From IMG/VR virus record IMGVR_UViG_3300026077_000023, positions 1 through 26,090 of that record: a stretch of DNA of 26,090 nt; one strand, written 5' to 3'. The position numbers and the translations under genes are program-made. Every line of letters begins with the position of its first letter. Positions within the stretch are counted from its first letter, which is position 1. The notes beneath the pieces are model-generated. The model made no database searches. It was given only the letters and a program-made list of their open reading frames with translations, and had not been told where the DNA came from. Positions 1 to 7,390 of this stretch are shown in pieces. Source of the stretch: a virus.

Positions 1-2350
1 TAGGAACTGCATAATAGTTCTCACCTATGATATAAGGGAATACAGGTTCATTAGATGAACTAACAGTTACAAAGTAAGCATAGACACCATCAGGATACTC
101 AGGTGTTATACAGTAACGACCATTGTTCTGATCTAGTGTTCCTTGCTTATGTGTATACTTGTAATCCTCAAAGAAAGTACCTAGTGGGTAAGCAGCCGTG
201 GAAGGTCCTATCGATCTTCCCAAATTCAATGAGTAACTAGAGCTCATCTTACTGATAGTACTAGTACTGTCTAGGGGATTGCTGTATCCGTAAGCACCAT
301 AGATAGGGTTCCCATCATAAGCATACCCCATAATAGGACTATGAGCCGAACCATCGTCGCCACTACGCAACGCAGCAGGAACAGGATTTGTTTGAGTTAA
401 CTTATACCTATCCTTAGTCCATGAGAGAATACTCGCATCTGCTGTCGCTCCAGAACCAACTGGGATAATATCGATCCGAATATTACCAGGGGAATAACCA
501 CTACCAGCAGTGACTAGGGTACATGCAGTCAACTCACCACTATTTGAGACCTCTGCTTTATATTCCGCAAACCTTCCCTTACCAGCTAAGTCTAAAATTC
601 TGATTACAGGTGGAGATGAATAATACTCACCTGCATTTGCTACGACCATACTGGTGATAGCACCATTTGTTATAACTGGAGTAACTACTGCGTTCCTACC
701 AGAGAGTATCTCTATGGTGGGTGTAGCAGTGTACAACAGTGGTGTATCGATAATAACTGATTCGACTACCTGACCTGCTAACTTAGTCCTTGCAAGACCA
801 GCATCACCGTTTATAAGGACATATGGTTCTTTAGCGTATCCGCTACCCCTATGAGTAACAGTAATTTTCTGAATTGCACCATTAAGTATACTATCAGTGT
901 GCCTTGCACCCATAGCAAGACTACCATCAAGGAAAACACCAATGTCCTTATTGTTGGTTTTATAGATTTCAGTAGTTAGAGTAGGTTCTTTAGGAATAAT
1001 ACGTAACTGATTATTTGGTGACGCAATATAGTAATCATCACCATCCTCAAAGATTGCAGATATGTTAGATAGATCCCATCTAACATTATTAGAAGAATCG
1101 AATACCTTTACATCTGTATTGATAAAACCAGGATCTGATATCTCAAGTCTCTCTCCTACATTAGCATAAGGACTTGGACTGGTGGGTGTAGCACTGTAGA
1201 GTACGCCCAATATGAGTACAGAGTCAGTACCGACACTCACATTAGCAGCGTCATATACTAAATCACCAGCATAATGTGAAGAAGCGGCCGATCTAGTCTT
1301 AATAGTGAACTGATCTATAGTCTTTTCTTCAAAAGTGAAGGTCTCGTTGTTGATATTGAACTTTCCTTTGTCATTCCACCCCATTGTGGAGAACACATCA
1401 ACTACGGTACTGGAATTATCGATATCCGCACTCAAAGTAGTCTTTGCGGATAATATGAACTTACCGTTAACAGTTTCTTCCGCAAGTATCAATTCATACA
1501 AATCGACACCATCATGCCTTCCACTGAAGAGGACGTTATCTATGACCGCAGAAGCGTAGGCCCCGTCTACGTTTTGGACGATCTCTTTTCCGATAAATGA
1601 CTCTGGAGTGCCAGAAAGAATTTTTGCCTTAAGAGAATAATTTTTGATCCAAGTAGACTCAGAAGACTTGATCGTTTGCTCTCTAGGGTATTTTACTTCT
1701 GGAGCAGGATCATCCTTAACTATACATTTGAATAAAAACTTAATTGATTGAGCAGTACCCTTCGATTTATAGAAACTCGCAATATTTTTGATTAAAGTAC
1801 GCTGATCAACGCTCTCATTAAGATATGCAACAGGAAAATCAGGTAAATACTGAGATTCGAAACTTTTTACTAGTGCATAGAGAAAAAGATTACTAATATT
1901 GTATACTTTATCAGCAACAGTGTGATCTGCTGCATTGGTAGTAACAAATGTAGACTCCTTATAGAGATCTCCCAGCTGCGTATTGCCTGATACTCCTCTA
2001 CTGACCTCTAGGAACTGTGTAGCTGATTTAGACTTATAGAAACATATCTCATCATCAACCTTGAGATAACCACTATCAGGAAATGCACTAGTGTCCCCTA
2101 CGGTTAGTGACGTATCCGTTGATTGAGCAAACTGGGTTAACTGTGTATACTGTTGGAGTATTTCCTGATCATAGAAATCAATGTCACGGTATGTTGTGAG
2201 ATGATTCGCAATATCAAGAGGTTGACCCTGTAATTCTAATTGCTCATAGTACTTTTGTACGAACTTTCCGAATAGTTCATACTCTTCGCTTATAAAAGAA
2301 GCGAGTTGATTCTCTATTAATAGTGAGGTCTTCCTTGCAGTCTTAGACAC
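1..2350 (-). CDS. Baseplate structural protein at the gp7 position, YHYH domain (partial, runs off left edge)
   Basis: The frame is open from a GTG start at 2350 to the window edge, giving about 783 visible residues with no stop. The GTG shares one base with the TAG stop of gp6 (TAGTG), so translation is probably coupled. The N-terminus is mostly helical. Around residues 187-205 a segment FYKSKGTAQSIKFLF resembles the phage tail protein I (gpI) family, and T4 gp7 carries a gpI-like domain, so a baseplate-wedge gp7 role is inferred from this segment plus position. The middle has beta-rich repeats with GSGY-type signatures (about residues 498, 573 and 615). Around residues 665-690, GYAYDGNPIYGAYGY matches the YHYH domain signature. 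The C-terminus lies outside the window. Virion structural protein is well supported; the exact gp7 equivalence is less sure. Confidence 0.85.
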   Translation of the reverse strand, partial: MSKTARKTSLLIENQLASFISEEYELFGKFVQKYYEQLELQGQPLDIANHLTTYRDIDFYDQEILQQYTQLTQFAQSTDTSLTVGDTSAFPDSGYLKVDDEICFYKSKSATQFLEVSRGVSGNTQLGDLYKESTFVTTNAADHTVADKVYNISNLFLYALVKSFESQYLPDFPVAYLNESVDQRTLIKNIASFYKSKGTAQSIKFLFKCIVKDDPAPEVKYPREQTIKSSESTWIKNYSLKAKILSGTPESFIGKEIVQNVDGAYASAVIDNVLFSGRHDGVDLYELILAEETVNGKFILSAKTTLSADIDNSSTVVDVFSTMGWNDKGKFNINNETFTFEEKTIDQFTIKTRSAASSHYAGDLVYDAANVSVGTDSVLILGVLYSATPTSPSPYANVGERLEISDPGFINTDVKVFDSSNNVRWDLSNISAIFEDGDDYYIASPNNQLRIIPKEPTLTTEIYKTNNKDIGVFLDGSLAMGARHTDSILNGAIQKITVTHRGSGYAKEPYVLINGDAGLARTKLAGQVVESVIIDTPLLYTATPTIEILSGRNAVVTPVITNGAITSMVVANAGEYYSSPPVIRILDLAGKGRFAEYKAEVSNSGELTACTLVTAGSGYSPGNIRIDIIPVGSGATADASILSWTKDRYKLTQTNPVPAALRSGDDGSAHSPIMGYAYDGNPIYGAYGYSNPLDSTSTISKMSSSYSLNLGRSIGPSTAAYPLGTFFEDYKYTHKQGTLDQNNGRYCITPEYPDGVYAYFVTVSSSNEPVFPYIIGENYYAVP

Positions 2351-4155
2351 TATTCTTTAGTCGCTGTAAATTTGCTCTTTGCTACATCTACGTCAAGATA
2401 TACTTCTCTAAGTACAGTGACATCGTTAGATGCAGGTTTTACACGCAGTTCGATTCTATTATCAGAGAAACTTCCTTGAATGAGGGTCACGTCATATAAC
2501 ATGATCTCACCTTTAGCATAATCAACATCACCCAAAGAGTCATTTAAGATAATTTTCTCGCCTGACACTGGATCTAGTCTATATAGTACTATTTTTCCAG
2601 ATCGATCCTCCAAATACGTGGTATAGTTTGGATATTCTAGTGTTATGAAACCAGTAGAAGAGACCACTGGATTATCACAATCTGTATCAAATGCATTCTG
2701 ATAACAGATCTCATAGAATGTAGATGAATTCAACTGTGCAATAAAATCTTTTCTGAGTGTGACTGAAGTTAGGTTAGATCTAATTGCTCTATCCGACTCA
2801 TCAATGACACTTACAAATTTAGAATATCTGAACTTACCATTGAACTTCTCTGTCTGAGAAGTCTTCAAATATTCTGTGATGCCCTTAGCAGCATTACCTG
2901 CTACTTGTTGCGGAAGTAATTCTGTCTTAGTTCCATCAAAGAAGATATGTGAATCTAATTCAACATACAAAATAGATGGATCAACCAATACTGGTCTAAT
3001 TGATCCAATAGAATACTTCTTCAGATCATTCACAATCTCATTCTTAGTATATGCAGAAAGGAATGATGCATCATTAGGTTTGATAGCAATAAAGACCTTA
3101 CCATAGTCAGGTGGAACTTGCTCTTCTCCACCAAACACAATAATATCACTAATTGCAGGATATACGTTACGTGCAATCACTTCATAGTCAGAACTTGTGA
3201 CTGCTCTGTTCTGTGAAGAGAAAAACTTAGGTGCAAGATACTTGATCTTAGCAATACTCTCAATATCCTCTCCACCCTCTGCTTTTTGCAAAGTGCTGAT
3301 TCCAGTAATAGAGAAAGGTACTGTTAATGTGCTAGTACCATCGTCTAGAACGCCACCAAACGTAAATGTCTTAGCACCATTAACATCTTTGCCGTGAGTG
3401 ACCACATAGGACATCTCAACGACGTTTCCGTTAGCTAATGGTTTTCCTAATACACCGTCTCCAAAGATAACCTCATAAGACTCATCTTCAATCTCATTCA
3501 CAAAATAGATTAATGAATCTGAATTCACACCAGGATCTAGAATGTTATCTGCTTTCTTCCACTCTTCGAAGTCTGTGCTATTTGAGCTATTGTATATCTT
3601 TATCGTTAAAGTGTTGATATCTGCCTTACTATTCTCAATTTTGAACTTCTGTCCTTTCTGGGCTGTGGAAAACGCAGTTCTAGTTGTGACTAACGTACCC
3701 TCAACTATCTCGATATCCCGAAATTGTGCAACACCGTTTGCAACTTCTGCCTTAAAGTCTTTTGTTGCTACAAATTGATAGTTCGTATCGTCAAAATTAG
3801 TTAAAAATCCTGTTCCTGCTTTTAGAAGAACATAATTAGGAGCATTATTCGGAATATTGACGTTAAAATTAAGTCTCGCTGTTGATGCTGTAATTGACTT
3901 GGGAGTATAACCTAACTGTTTCGCCAGAGACACCACATTGTCCCTCAGAGACGCAGAATCCAAGAACAGTTCATTCACTACCATATTGGTATTGAACGCT
4001 GTATAATACGTATTATAAGCAAGTACGTCTAATAGTTGACTTAAGGTAGATCCTTCGAAGTCATAATCGGTAAAATCTGATTCTGCTCTCAAATAATCCT
4101 TGAGAGTTGACTTTATATCTTTAAAGTCAAGATTGGCGAGTTGTGTGTAAGGCAT
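2350..4155 (-). CDS. 6: Baseplate wedge subunit gp6 (baseplate J family)
   Basis: A 601-residue protein with the T4-type gp6 N-terminus (LANLDFKDIKSTLKDYL, then LLDVLAYNTYYTAFNTNMVVNE and LDSASLRDNVVSLAKQLGY). Gp6 forms the dimeric wedge core that ties the baseplate rim together, and its central region belongs to the baseplate J (P2 gpJ) family. The length is close to cyanophage homologues and a little shorter than T4 gp6. The ATG start at 4155 overlaps the gp25 stop as TAATG, and the TAG stop overlaps the GTG of the next gene, so gp25, gp6 and the gp7-position protein form one coupled late operon. Identification is confident. Confidence 0.95.
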   Translation of the reverse strand: MPYTQLANLDFKDIKSTLKDYLRAESDFTDYDFEGSTLSQLLDVLAYNTYYTAFNTNMVVNELFLDSASLRDNVVSLAKQLGYTPKSITASTARLNFNVNIPNNAPNYVLLKAGTGFLTNFDDTNYQFVATKDFKAEVANGVAQFRDIEIVEGTLVTTRTAFSTAQKGQKFKIENSKADINTLTIKIYNSSNSTDFEEWKKADNILDPGVNSDSLIYFVNEIEDESYEVIFGDGVLGKPLANGNVVEMSYVVTHGKDVNGAKTFTFGGVLDDGTSTLTVPFSITGISTLQKAEGGEDIESIAKIKYLAPKFFSSQNRAVTSSDYEVIARNVYPAISDIIVFGGEEQVPPDYGKVFIAIKPNDASFLSAYTKNEIVNDLKKYSIGSIRPVLVDPSILYVELDSHIFFDGTKTELLPQQVAGNAAKGITEYLKTSQTEKFNGKFRYSKFVSVIDESDRAIRSNLTSVTLRKDFIAQLNSSTFYEICYQNAFDTDCDNPVVSSTGFITLEYPNYTTYLEDRSGKIVLYRLDPVSGEKIILNDSLGDVDYAKGEIMLYDVTLIQGSFSDNRIELRVKPASNDVTVLREVYLDVDVAKSKFTATKE

Positions 4156-4553
4156 TATCGTGTACGGCTCAAGAAGAAGTCTACTGTAACAGGAGGTTGT
4201 CTAAGTCCTAAGATCTTATAACTCATCTCTACATCAAATCCATCATCGAATTGATTTGGATCAATGGTTAATGATGTAATCGCAACTCTTGGTTCATACT
4301 CTTGTATAGAACTCATGATTGCTGACTTAATTAAACTCGCAGTAGCGTAATCCAACGGTTCAAATAAAAAACGGCGAAGACTGCTACCCAATTCGGGTTG
4401 AAACAGTCTTTCGCCTTTATTAGTTAATAATAGTGATGTGATTGATTGTTGAATGGCAGCAGCATTCTTTGTAACCAACAAATCGTCAGTTACAGGATGT
4501 TTTTTGAACGTAAGAGATAAATCCTTGAAGGATTGTGTATACTTCGTAGCCAC
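4155..4553 (-). CDS. 25: Baseplate wedge subunit gp25 (gpW/gp25 lysozyme-like fold family)
   Basis: A 132-residue protein with the gp25 family signature: SITSLLLTNKGERLFQPELGSSLRRFLFEP (about residues 38-67), then IKSAIMSSIQEYEPRV. Gp25 sits at the sheath-baseplate junction and helps nucleate the sheath. Despite the family's lysozyme-like name it is structural. The start codon is GTG; no ATG lies near the conserved N-terminus, and the nearest GGAG is about 19 bases upstream. A late-promoter-like TCTAAATA lies at 4579-4586. The stop overlaps the gp6 start. Confidence 0.95.
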   Translation of the reverse strand: MATKYTQSFKDLSLTFKKHPVTDDLLVTKNAAAIQQSITSLLLTNKGERLFQPELGSSLRRFLFEPLDYATASLIKSAIMSSIQEYEPRVAITSLTIDPNQFDDGFDVEMSYKILGLRQPPVTVDFFLSRTR

Positions 4554-4578
4554 TCAAACAAATTAGAATACTCCAATT

Positions 4579-4586
4579 TATTTAGA
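4579..4586 (-). promoter_or_regulatory. Possible late promoter for gp25-gp6
   Basis: TCTAAATA on the minus strand is one mismatch from the T4 late -10 motif TATAAATA. It overlaps the stop codon of the SET-domain gene and lies about 26 bases upstream of the gp25 GTG. The position fits a late structural operon, but a single 8-mer in AT-rich DNA is weak evidence. Confidence 0.35.
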
Positions 4587-4875
4587 CGCTATAAAATGTA
4601 TATTTCAAGAACAACTCTTCCCCCTTCTTAATTGCTTTGATAGTTCTCATGTGATATATCTTACCCCACTCCTCCTCTTCAAAGACTTTCACGCAATTTG
4701 GATCATCGGAATGATTCACAAACCCTCCTAACGGAGTTCTCATAATCTCTTCATCTACTACAACATGAGATATACCCAGATAAACATCATTAGGTATATC
4801 CTGTGTTGCAAAAAGACCTTGCCCTGCGATAGGACTATCTTTAACATGTAGACAATTGGGTAATGCTTGATACAT
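4582..4875 (-). CDS. Small SET-domain protein (putative protein lysine methyltransferase)
   Basis: A 97-residue protein that is essentially a bare SET domain. It has SPIAGQGLFAT (residues 14-24, the GxG SAM-binding start), GGFVNHSDDPNC (50-61, the NHS..PN signature), and KKGEELFLKYTF (83-94) with the GEEL motif and the tyrosine expected at the active site. SET enzymes methylate lysines using S-adenosylmethionine. No pre-SET or post-SET cysteine clusters are present. It lies between virion genes, so its target could be a host protein or a phage structural protein; this is inference. No strong Shine-Dalgarno sequence precedes the ATG at 4875. Confidence 0.85.
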   Translation of the reverse strand: MYQALPNCLHVKDSPIAGQGLFATQDIPNDVYLGISHVVVDEEIMRTPLGGFVNHSDDPNCVKVFEEEEWGKIYHMRTIKAIKKGEELFLKYTFYSV

Positions 4876-4920
4876 TTTAAATATTCATTCGGAGATTTCG
4901 GCGTTTCGGAGCACCGCCTC

Positions 4921-5070
4921 CTAGAATTGCTTCGGATGAGTTATCACGTCACCGTGTATTTCACCGATATCATCTATATGAGCATGGTCAATATCTACAT
5001 GTAGACCTTTCTCATAGTAATCTGCTATACGCTCAAGAGCATTAGCGATTCTAACTAACTCGTCACTCAT
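4921..5070 (-). CDS. Hypothetical acidic small protein (49 aa)
   Basis: The protein begins MSDELVRIANALERIADYYE and ends HPKQF. The N-terminal half looks like an amphipathic helix (LVRIANALERIADYYEKGL), followed by a His/Asp-rich stretch (HVDIDHAHIDDIGEIHGD). The ATG overlaps the stop of the gene at 5067-5219 as ATGA, the coupling used throughout this genome. Function not recognised; position suggests late expression with virion genes. Confidence 0.65.
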   Translation of the reverse strand: MSDELVRIANALERIADYYEKGLHVDIDHAHIDDIGEIHGDVITHPKQF

Positions 5071-5219
5071 GATCGACCTTGACCTCTGTAACGCTTTTTA
5101 GCCTTGTTACGTGAAGTAGCAGAATATTTCGTATGCTTTCCAAGACCCTGACGAGTCTTCTTAGGAATCGCCTCTACAAAAAGATTTGTACCACTCAACG
5201 TTTGTTTACGAATTGCCAT
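5067..5219 (-). CDS. Small basic hypothetical protein (50 aa)
   Basis: The protein starts MAIRKQTLSGTNLF and is very rich in Lys and Arg (IPKKTRQGLGKH, RNKAKKRYRGQGRS at the C-terminus). The charge suggests binding to nucleic acid or to an acidic protein surface. A GAGGAG about 13 bases upstream and a TATAAT at 5241-5246 precede the start. The stop overlaps the next gene (ATGA). It sits between the PAAR spike gene and gp25, so a minor virion role is possible. Function not recognised. Confidence 0.7.
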   Translation of the reverse strand: MAIRKQTLSGTNLFVEAIPKKTRQGLGKHTKYSATSRNKAKKRYRGQGRS

Positions 5220-5240
5220 ATGTATTGACTAACTCCTCAT

Positions 5241-5269
5241 ATTATAACACAAGATCATTCATCCTGCAA
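5241..5269 (-). promoter_or_regulatory. Sigma70-like promoter at the end of the PAAR gene
   Basis: TATAAT at 5241-5246, extended as TGTTATAAT, is preceded by a 17-base spacer and TTGCAG at 5264-5269 (4 of 6 matches to TTGACA). It would drive the 50-aa and 49-aa genes and perhaps the SET gene. It lies partly inside the PAAR coding sequence. Confidence 0.55.
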
Positions 5270-5564
5270 TAACACTGCTATCACCTGCATTGATTTTACC
5301 ACTTGCACTACATCCGATTCCATCGCCTACTCTTGCAAGGGGTTTGCCATTGACCAGCACACTATTTGATCCCTCTGTTACTTTGGTAGAGTGTGGCAAA
5401 CACTTATCACCAGCAGGGGCGGTATGTGTTGTCAGGTTAGAACCCTGCACTGCTGCATCCTTCCCACCAATCTTCACAGAGTCATCCCCATCTAGGATAG
5501 TGGTCGTTGCTGTACAACCATGTCCAGTAGTTACTTCACTACCCTTAGTCGCTGCTGCTGGCAT
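5259..5564 (-). CDS. PAAR-motif tail spike tip protein
   Basis: A 101-residue PAAR protein. It shows repeated beta-strand and turn units (SVKIGGKDAAVQGSNLTTH, SVLVNGKPLARVGDGIGC, KINAGDSSVIAG) typical of the cone that sharpens phage tail spikes and type VI secretion spikes. Candidate zinc ligands near the tip are His15, Cys17, His47, Cys55 and His58. In T4 the equivalent is gp5.4 on the gp5 spike. The gene sits in the baseplate region, as expected. GAGGATAAAG precedes the ATG as a Shine-Dalgarno sequence. Confidence 0.92.
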   Translation of the reverse strand: MPAAATKGSEVTTGHGCTATTTILDGDDSVKIGGKDAAVQGSNLTTHTAPAGDKCLPHSTKVTEGSNSVLVNGKPLARVGDGIGCSASGKINAGDSSVIAG

Positions 5565-5655
5565 CTTTATCCTCTAATGCGATTTGTACACTATCGATAA
5601 ACTTACCCATAGAAAGGTGTAAAGAGTTTATCGATATAATATCATGTATCAACAT
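5545..5655 (-). CDS. Possible small protein overlapping the PAAR start (36 aa)
   Basis: The frame starts MLIHDIISINSLHLSMGKF and ends ALEDKDASSSD, overlapping the PAAR start by 20 bases. It begins 20 bases after the stop of the upstream 72-aa gene and fills an otherwise empty interval, which fits the tight packing here. The upstream AGAG is a weak ribosome-binding site. Function not recognised. It could be a chance frame. Confidence 0.4.
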   Translation of the reverse strand: MLIHDIISINSLHLSMGKFIDSVQIALEDKDASSSD

Positions 5656-5674
5656 AATATCTCTATAAGTTTTA

Positions 5675-5893
5675 TCATCCACCTGTATACCGTCCTAAAA
5701 TATCAATCTTCTTATACAAGTCATTCAGTGTCTGGGTCAGAGTCCAATACTCCTCCGACATAGGTGGCTTGTACATTAATTGGAGGTTCTCTAAACTCTT
5801 CACTCTCTGTTCCAAGTTCGTCAATCTCTGAGACAACTGCTGGAGTTGCTCGTTCAACTGTTTTAGTGTCAATAGTTGCTGTTGATCCATCAT
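5675..5893 (-). CDS. Coiled-coil small protein, overlaps the 91-aa gene in another frame (72 aa)
   Basis: The protein starts MMDQQQLL (the second Met may be the true start). Residues 8-42 form a heptad-like coiled coil rich in Leu and Gln (LKQLNEQLQQLSQRLTNLEQ, then RVKSLENLQ). The C-terminal part (SEEYWTLTQTLNDLYKKIDI, then LGRYTGG) reads as a normal folded protein and continues past the end of the overlapping gene. An AGGTG lies about 7 bases upstream of the start. The first 173 bases are also coding for the gene at 5721-5996. Either one frame is a shadow or this is true dual coding. Confidence 0.55.
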   Translation of the reverse strand: MMDQQQLLTLKQLNEQLQQLSQRLTNLEQRVKSLENLQLMYKPPMSEEYWTLTQTLNDLYKKIDILGRYTGG

Positions 5894-5996
5894 CTACACC
5901 TGCATAACGTTTAGTTGCAGCATTCTCAAATTCATCACAGAAGTGCTCAAAATCATTTAATGCCTTTTCATAATAGTTGAGATTCTCTTTGGTCAT
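5721..5996 (-). CDS. Acidic hypothetical protein in the structural module (91 aa)
   Basis: The protein begins MTKENLNYYEKALNDFEHFC and is strongly acidic, with a Thr/Val/Glu-rich, probably flexible C-terminal half ending in SDPDTE. Its ATG overlaps the stop of the gene at 5993-6226 as ATGA, which supports this start. It shares 173 bases with the 72-aa coiled-coil frame. Function not recognised; a minor virion or assembly protein is possible from location. Confidence 0.6.
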   Translation of the reverse strand: MTKENLNYYEKALNDFEHFCDEFENAATKRYAGVDDGSTATIDTKTVERATPAVVSEIDELGTESEEFREPPINVQATYVGGVLDSDPDTE

Positions 5997-6226
5997 AATC
6001 CCATGCTCTTTCCAAAACTTGATACTGGTTTACCACCAGACATACCTGGTAGATCACCAATGGGGTCATTCGCTGGATCACTCTTGAACCTTGCGTCTAA
6101 TTCGAATTGTTCGAATCGTTTCTCAATATGTGTCAAACGGCGATCTAGCGATTTCTCCATGTCACCTACCCGACTCTGCAATTGCATCAACTGCATCAGA
6201 ATTTCACTTGTAGTAACTCTTGCCAT
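5993..6226 (-). CDS. Coiled-coil small protein near the baseplate genes (77 aa)
   Basis: Residues 8-42 form a predicted coiled coil (ILMQLMQLQSRVGDMEKSL, then RRLTHIEKRFEQF). A Gly/Pro/Ser-rich tail follows, ending in SSFGKSMGL. A TATAAT at 6248-6253 lies 22 bases upstream of the ATG. Its stop overlaps the next start (ATGA). Function not recognised. Confidence 0.7.
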   Translation of the reverse strand: MARVTTSEILMQLMQLQSRVGDMEKSLDRRLTHIEKRFEQFELDARFKSDPANDPIGDLPGMSGGKPVSSFGKSMGL

Positions 6227-6228
6227 GT

Positions 6229-6414
6229 TTATAAAATGATTAATGTAATTATAACACCCTCAGCGAAACTTAACCACTGTATTTGATAATTTGATAACCC
6301 AGTCTTTTTCTGAAACCATCGGATGCTCTTCTTATGCAGCATTGCAGTTCCGATACGTCTCTGGTTAAACCATCGTGCAACCTTTTCTGCTTTACTTAAT
6401 TCTCTATATGCCAT
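6229..6414 (-). CDS. Basic small protein with hydrophobic C-terminus (61 aa)
   Basis: The start chosen is the ATG at 6414 (MAYRELSKAEKVARWFNQRR). An in-frame ATG further upstream would add residues from a low-complexity A/T-rich leader and is unlikely. The N-terminal 45 residues are basic and aromatic; the last 15 (LSFAEGVIITLIIL region) are hydrophobic and could touch a membrane. A late-type GATAAATA at 6492-6499 lies upstream. Function not recognised. Confidence 0.65.
   Translation of the reverse strand: MAYRELSKAEKVARWFNQRRIGTAMLHKKSIRWFQKKTGLSNYQIQWLSFAEGVIITLIIL
6248..6253 (-). promoter_or_regulatory. Extended -10 promoter element
   Basis: TGTTATAATTACA has a consensus TATAAT with a TGn extension and lies 22 bases upstream of the gene starting at 6226. 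No good -35 box is seen at 17 bases. It is inside the C-terminal coding end of the upstream gene. Confidence 0.4.
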
Positions 6415-6491
6415 GATAAACTTTTCGGGCGAATTTTTTGCTGGAAAATTTTTTTGAAAATGAAGGTTTTCAAATTTTAATTTTGTATTTC

Positions 6492-6499
6492 TATTTATC
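6492..6499 (-). promoter_or_regulatory. Candidate T4-type late promoter for the structural module
   Basis: GATAAATA matches the NATAAATA late promoter form. It lies between the terminator at 6575-6602 and the first structural-module gene (start 6414), exactly at the boundary between the accessory region and the virion genes. The leader of about 75 bases is A/T-rich with poly-T runs on the minus strand. Confidence 0.5.
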
Positions 6500-6574
6500 A
6501 CGCTCTGGGAAACGTTTGTAGGTTAGAAAGACGGTACTTTTTTCGCTCGGCAACCCCCATCGGTCGGGGATCAC

Positions 6575-6602
6575 AAAAAAACCCTGTCGTTTGGGACAGG
6601 GT
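6575..6602 (-). terminator. Strong rho-independent terminator
   Basis: On the minus strand an 8-bp GC-rich stem (ACCCTGTC with GACAGGGT) has a 6-base loop and is followed by six T. It lies 12 bases after the stop of the gene at 6615-6878. It separates the accessory small-gene region from the late structural module. Confidence 0.9.
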
Positions 6603-6614
6603 GTGATATACTGA

Positions 6615-6878
6615 TTACATCCAGCAACCGTTGAGACTGTCGCCCCAACCATTCCTGAAATACTCCTCACGCTCACGGTCTCTAAGTTGTGGGTCACCGA
6701 GATCATCCATTACATCTTGTAAAAAGTTGACTGGTGAAACCTCAACTGTGTGAGGTGCGATTCCTGCGGATGCTCTGTCATGCTCTTGAGTCATGCGAGC
6801 GAGGATTGATTTCATTGCTGCCTGGACAACAGGGTCACGGCGAGCAGATTCGTTTGTGAGAAAGATGTCTTTGTTCAT
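6615..6878 (-). CDS. Hypothetical protein (87 aa)
   Basis: The protein starts MNKDIFLTNESARRDPVVQA and contains a helical segment (VVQAAMKSILARMTQEHDRA) and a charged stretch (LRDREREEYFRNGWGD). Function not recognised. The -10 box TATAAT at 6885-6890 is so close that a start site 7 bases downstream would fall on the A of the ATG, implying a leaderless or nearly leaderless message. A strong terminator follows the stop. Confidence 0.7.
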   Translation of the reverse strand: MNKDIFLTNESARRDPVVQAAMKSILARMTQEHDRASAGIAPHTVEVSPVNFLQDVMDDLGDPQLRDREREEYFRNGWGDSLNGCWM

Positions 6879-6884
6879 GCTCTT

Positions 6885-6920
6885 ATTATAGAGGAGAGGG
6901 CATGCAGTAGCAATGCCCTC
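6885..6920 (-). promoter_or_regulatory. Stem-loop plus TATAATAAG promoter
   Basis: A hairpin with 8-bp arms (GAGGGCAT at 6896-6903 and ATGCCCTC at 6913-6920) is followed within 12 bases by TATAATAAG (6882-6890). This is the stem-loop plus promoter arrangement seen elsewhere in the window. A half-site resembling the 18-bp palindrome (AACAATT on the plus strand, 6923-6929) sits at the usual 32-base distance, but the second half is not conserved. Confidence 0.6.
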
Positions 6921-6927
6921 TTAACAA

Positions 6928-7059
6928 TTAGTTGCAAAGTTCGCAACGTATGCCAGCACCTTGATAAAATGCCAACATGTCCAACGCTTTGGATTTAGAG
7001 GAGAATGTGATGACTCTCCCGTTGCGTTGGTCGGTTGCTGTCCAGTAGCGAATGCTCAT
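6928..7059 (-). CDS. Small hypothetical protein (43 aa)
   Basis: The protein begins MSIRYWTATDQRNGRVITFS and ends GIRCELCN. The ATG overlaps the stop of the DUF3574-like gene as TAATG, so it is probably translated by re-initiation. It has two cysteines near the C-terminus (CELC). Function not recognised. Confidence 0.65.
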   Translation of the reverse strand: MSIRYWTATDQRNGRVITFSSKSKALDMLAFYQGAGIRCELCN

Positions 7060-7364
7060 TAGTTAAAGATGGCGTTGGTTTGCACTTGTGATATAAGAAC
7101 AGAGTCTTGATTGAACTGTTTCTTATATGCTGCTGCTATGCAGTTGAGTGAGATCATGTGCTCATCAACCTCATTGTCAGCGACCTCAAGATAAAAAATC
7201 TTGGTTTGTTCTAGTTCACCTTTCCAGAGACCTTCGCCGTCAATGAATGTGCCATACTCAAAATGTGGCATGATTTCAACTCTTATGAAATCGTTCATCA
7301 TATGATCGGTGACAGTTCCGTTGTTAGGAATGTTGCGACCCATGATTAGTTCAAGACGTTTCAA
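7059..7364 (-). CDS. DUF3574-like protein (101 aa)
   Basis: The start is TTG at 7364, chosen because AAAGGAG lies 5 bases upstream; the first ATG is seven codons later. The order LELIMGRNIPNNGTVTD, FIRVEIMPHFEYGTFID, GEGLWKG and AAAYKKQFNQDSVL resembles the DUF3574 family, small secreted or cytoplasmic proteins of unknown function. No signal peptide is seen. It is the first gene of a two-gene unit under the palindrome promoter at 7391-7446. The family resemblance is from pattern memory and needs a profile search. Confidence 0.7.
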   Translation of the reverse strand: MKRLELIMGRNIPNNGTVTDHMMNDFIRVEIMPHFEYGTFIDGEGLWKGELEQTKIFYLEVADNEVDEHMISLNCIAAAYKKQFNQDSVLISQVQTNAIFN

Positions 7365-7390
7365 GTGTGCTCCTTTGTGTGTACATTCTT

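Noticed and set aside
6491-6706. Minus-strand frame of 71 codons
   Set aside because: It crosses the strong terminator at 6575-6602 and lies out of frame over the end of the 87-aa gene.
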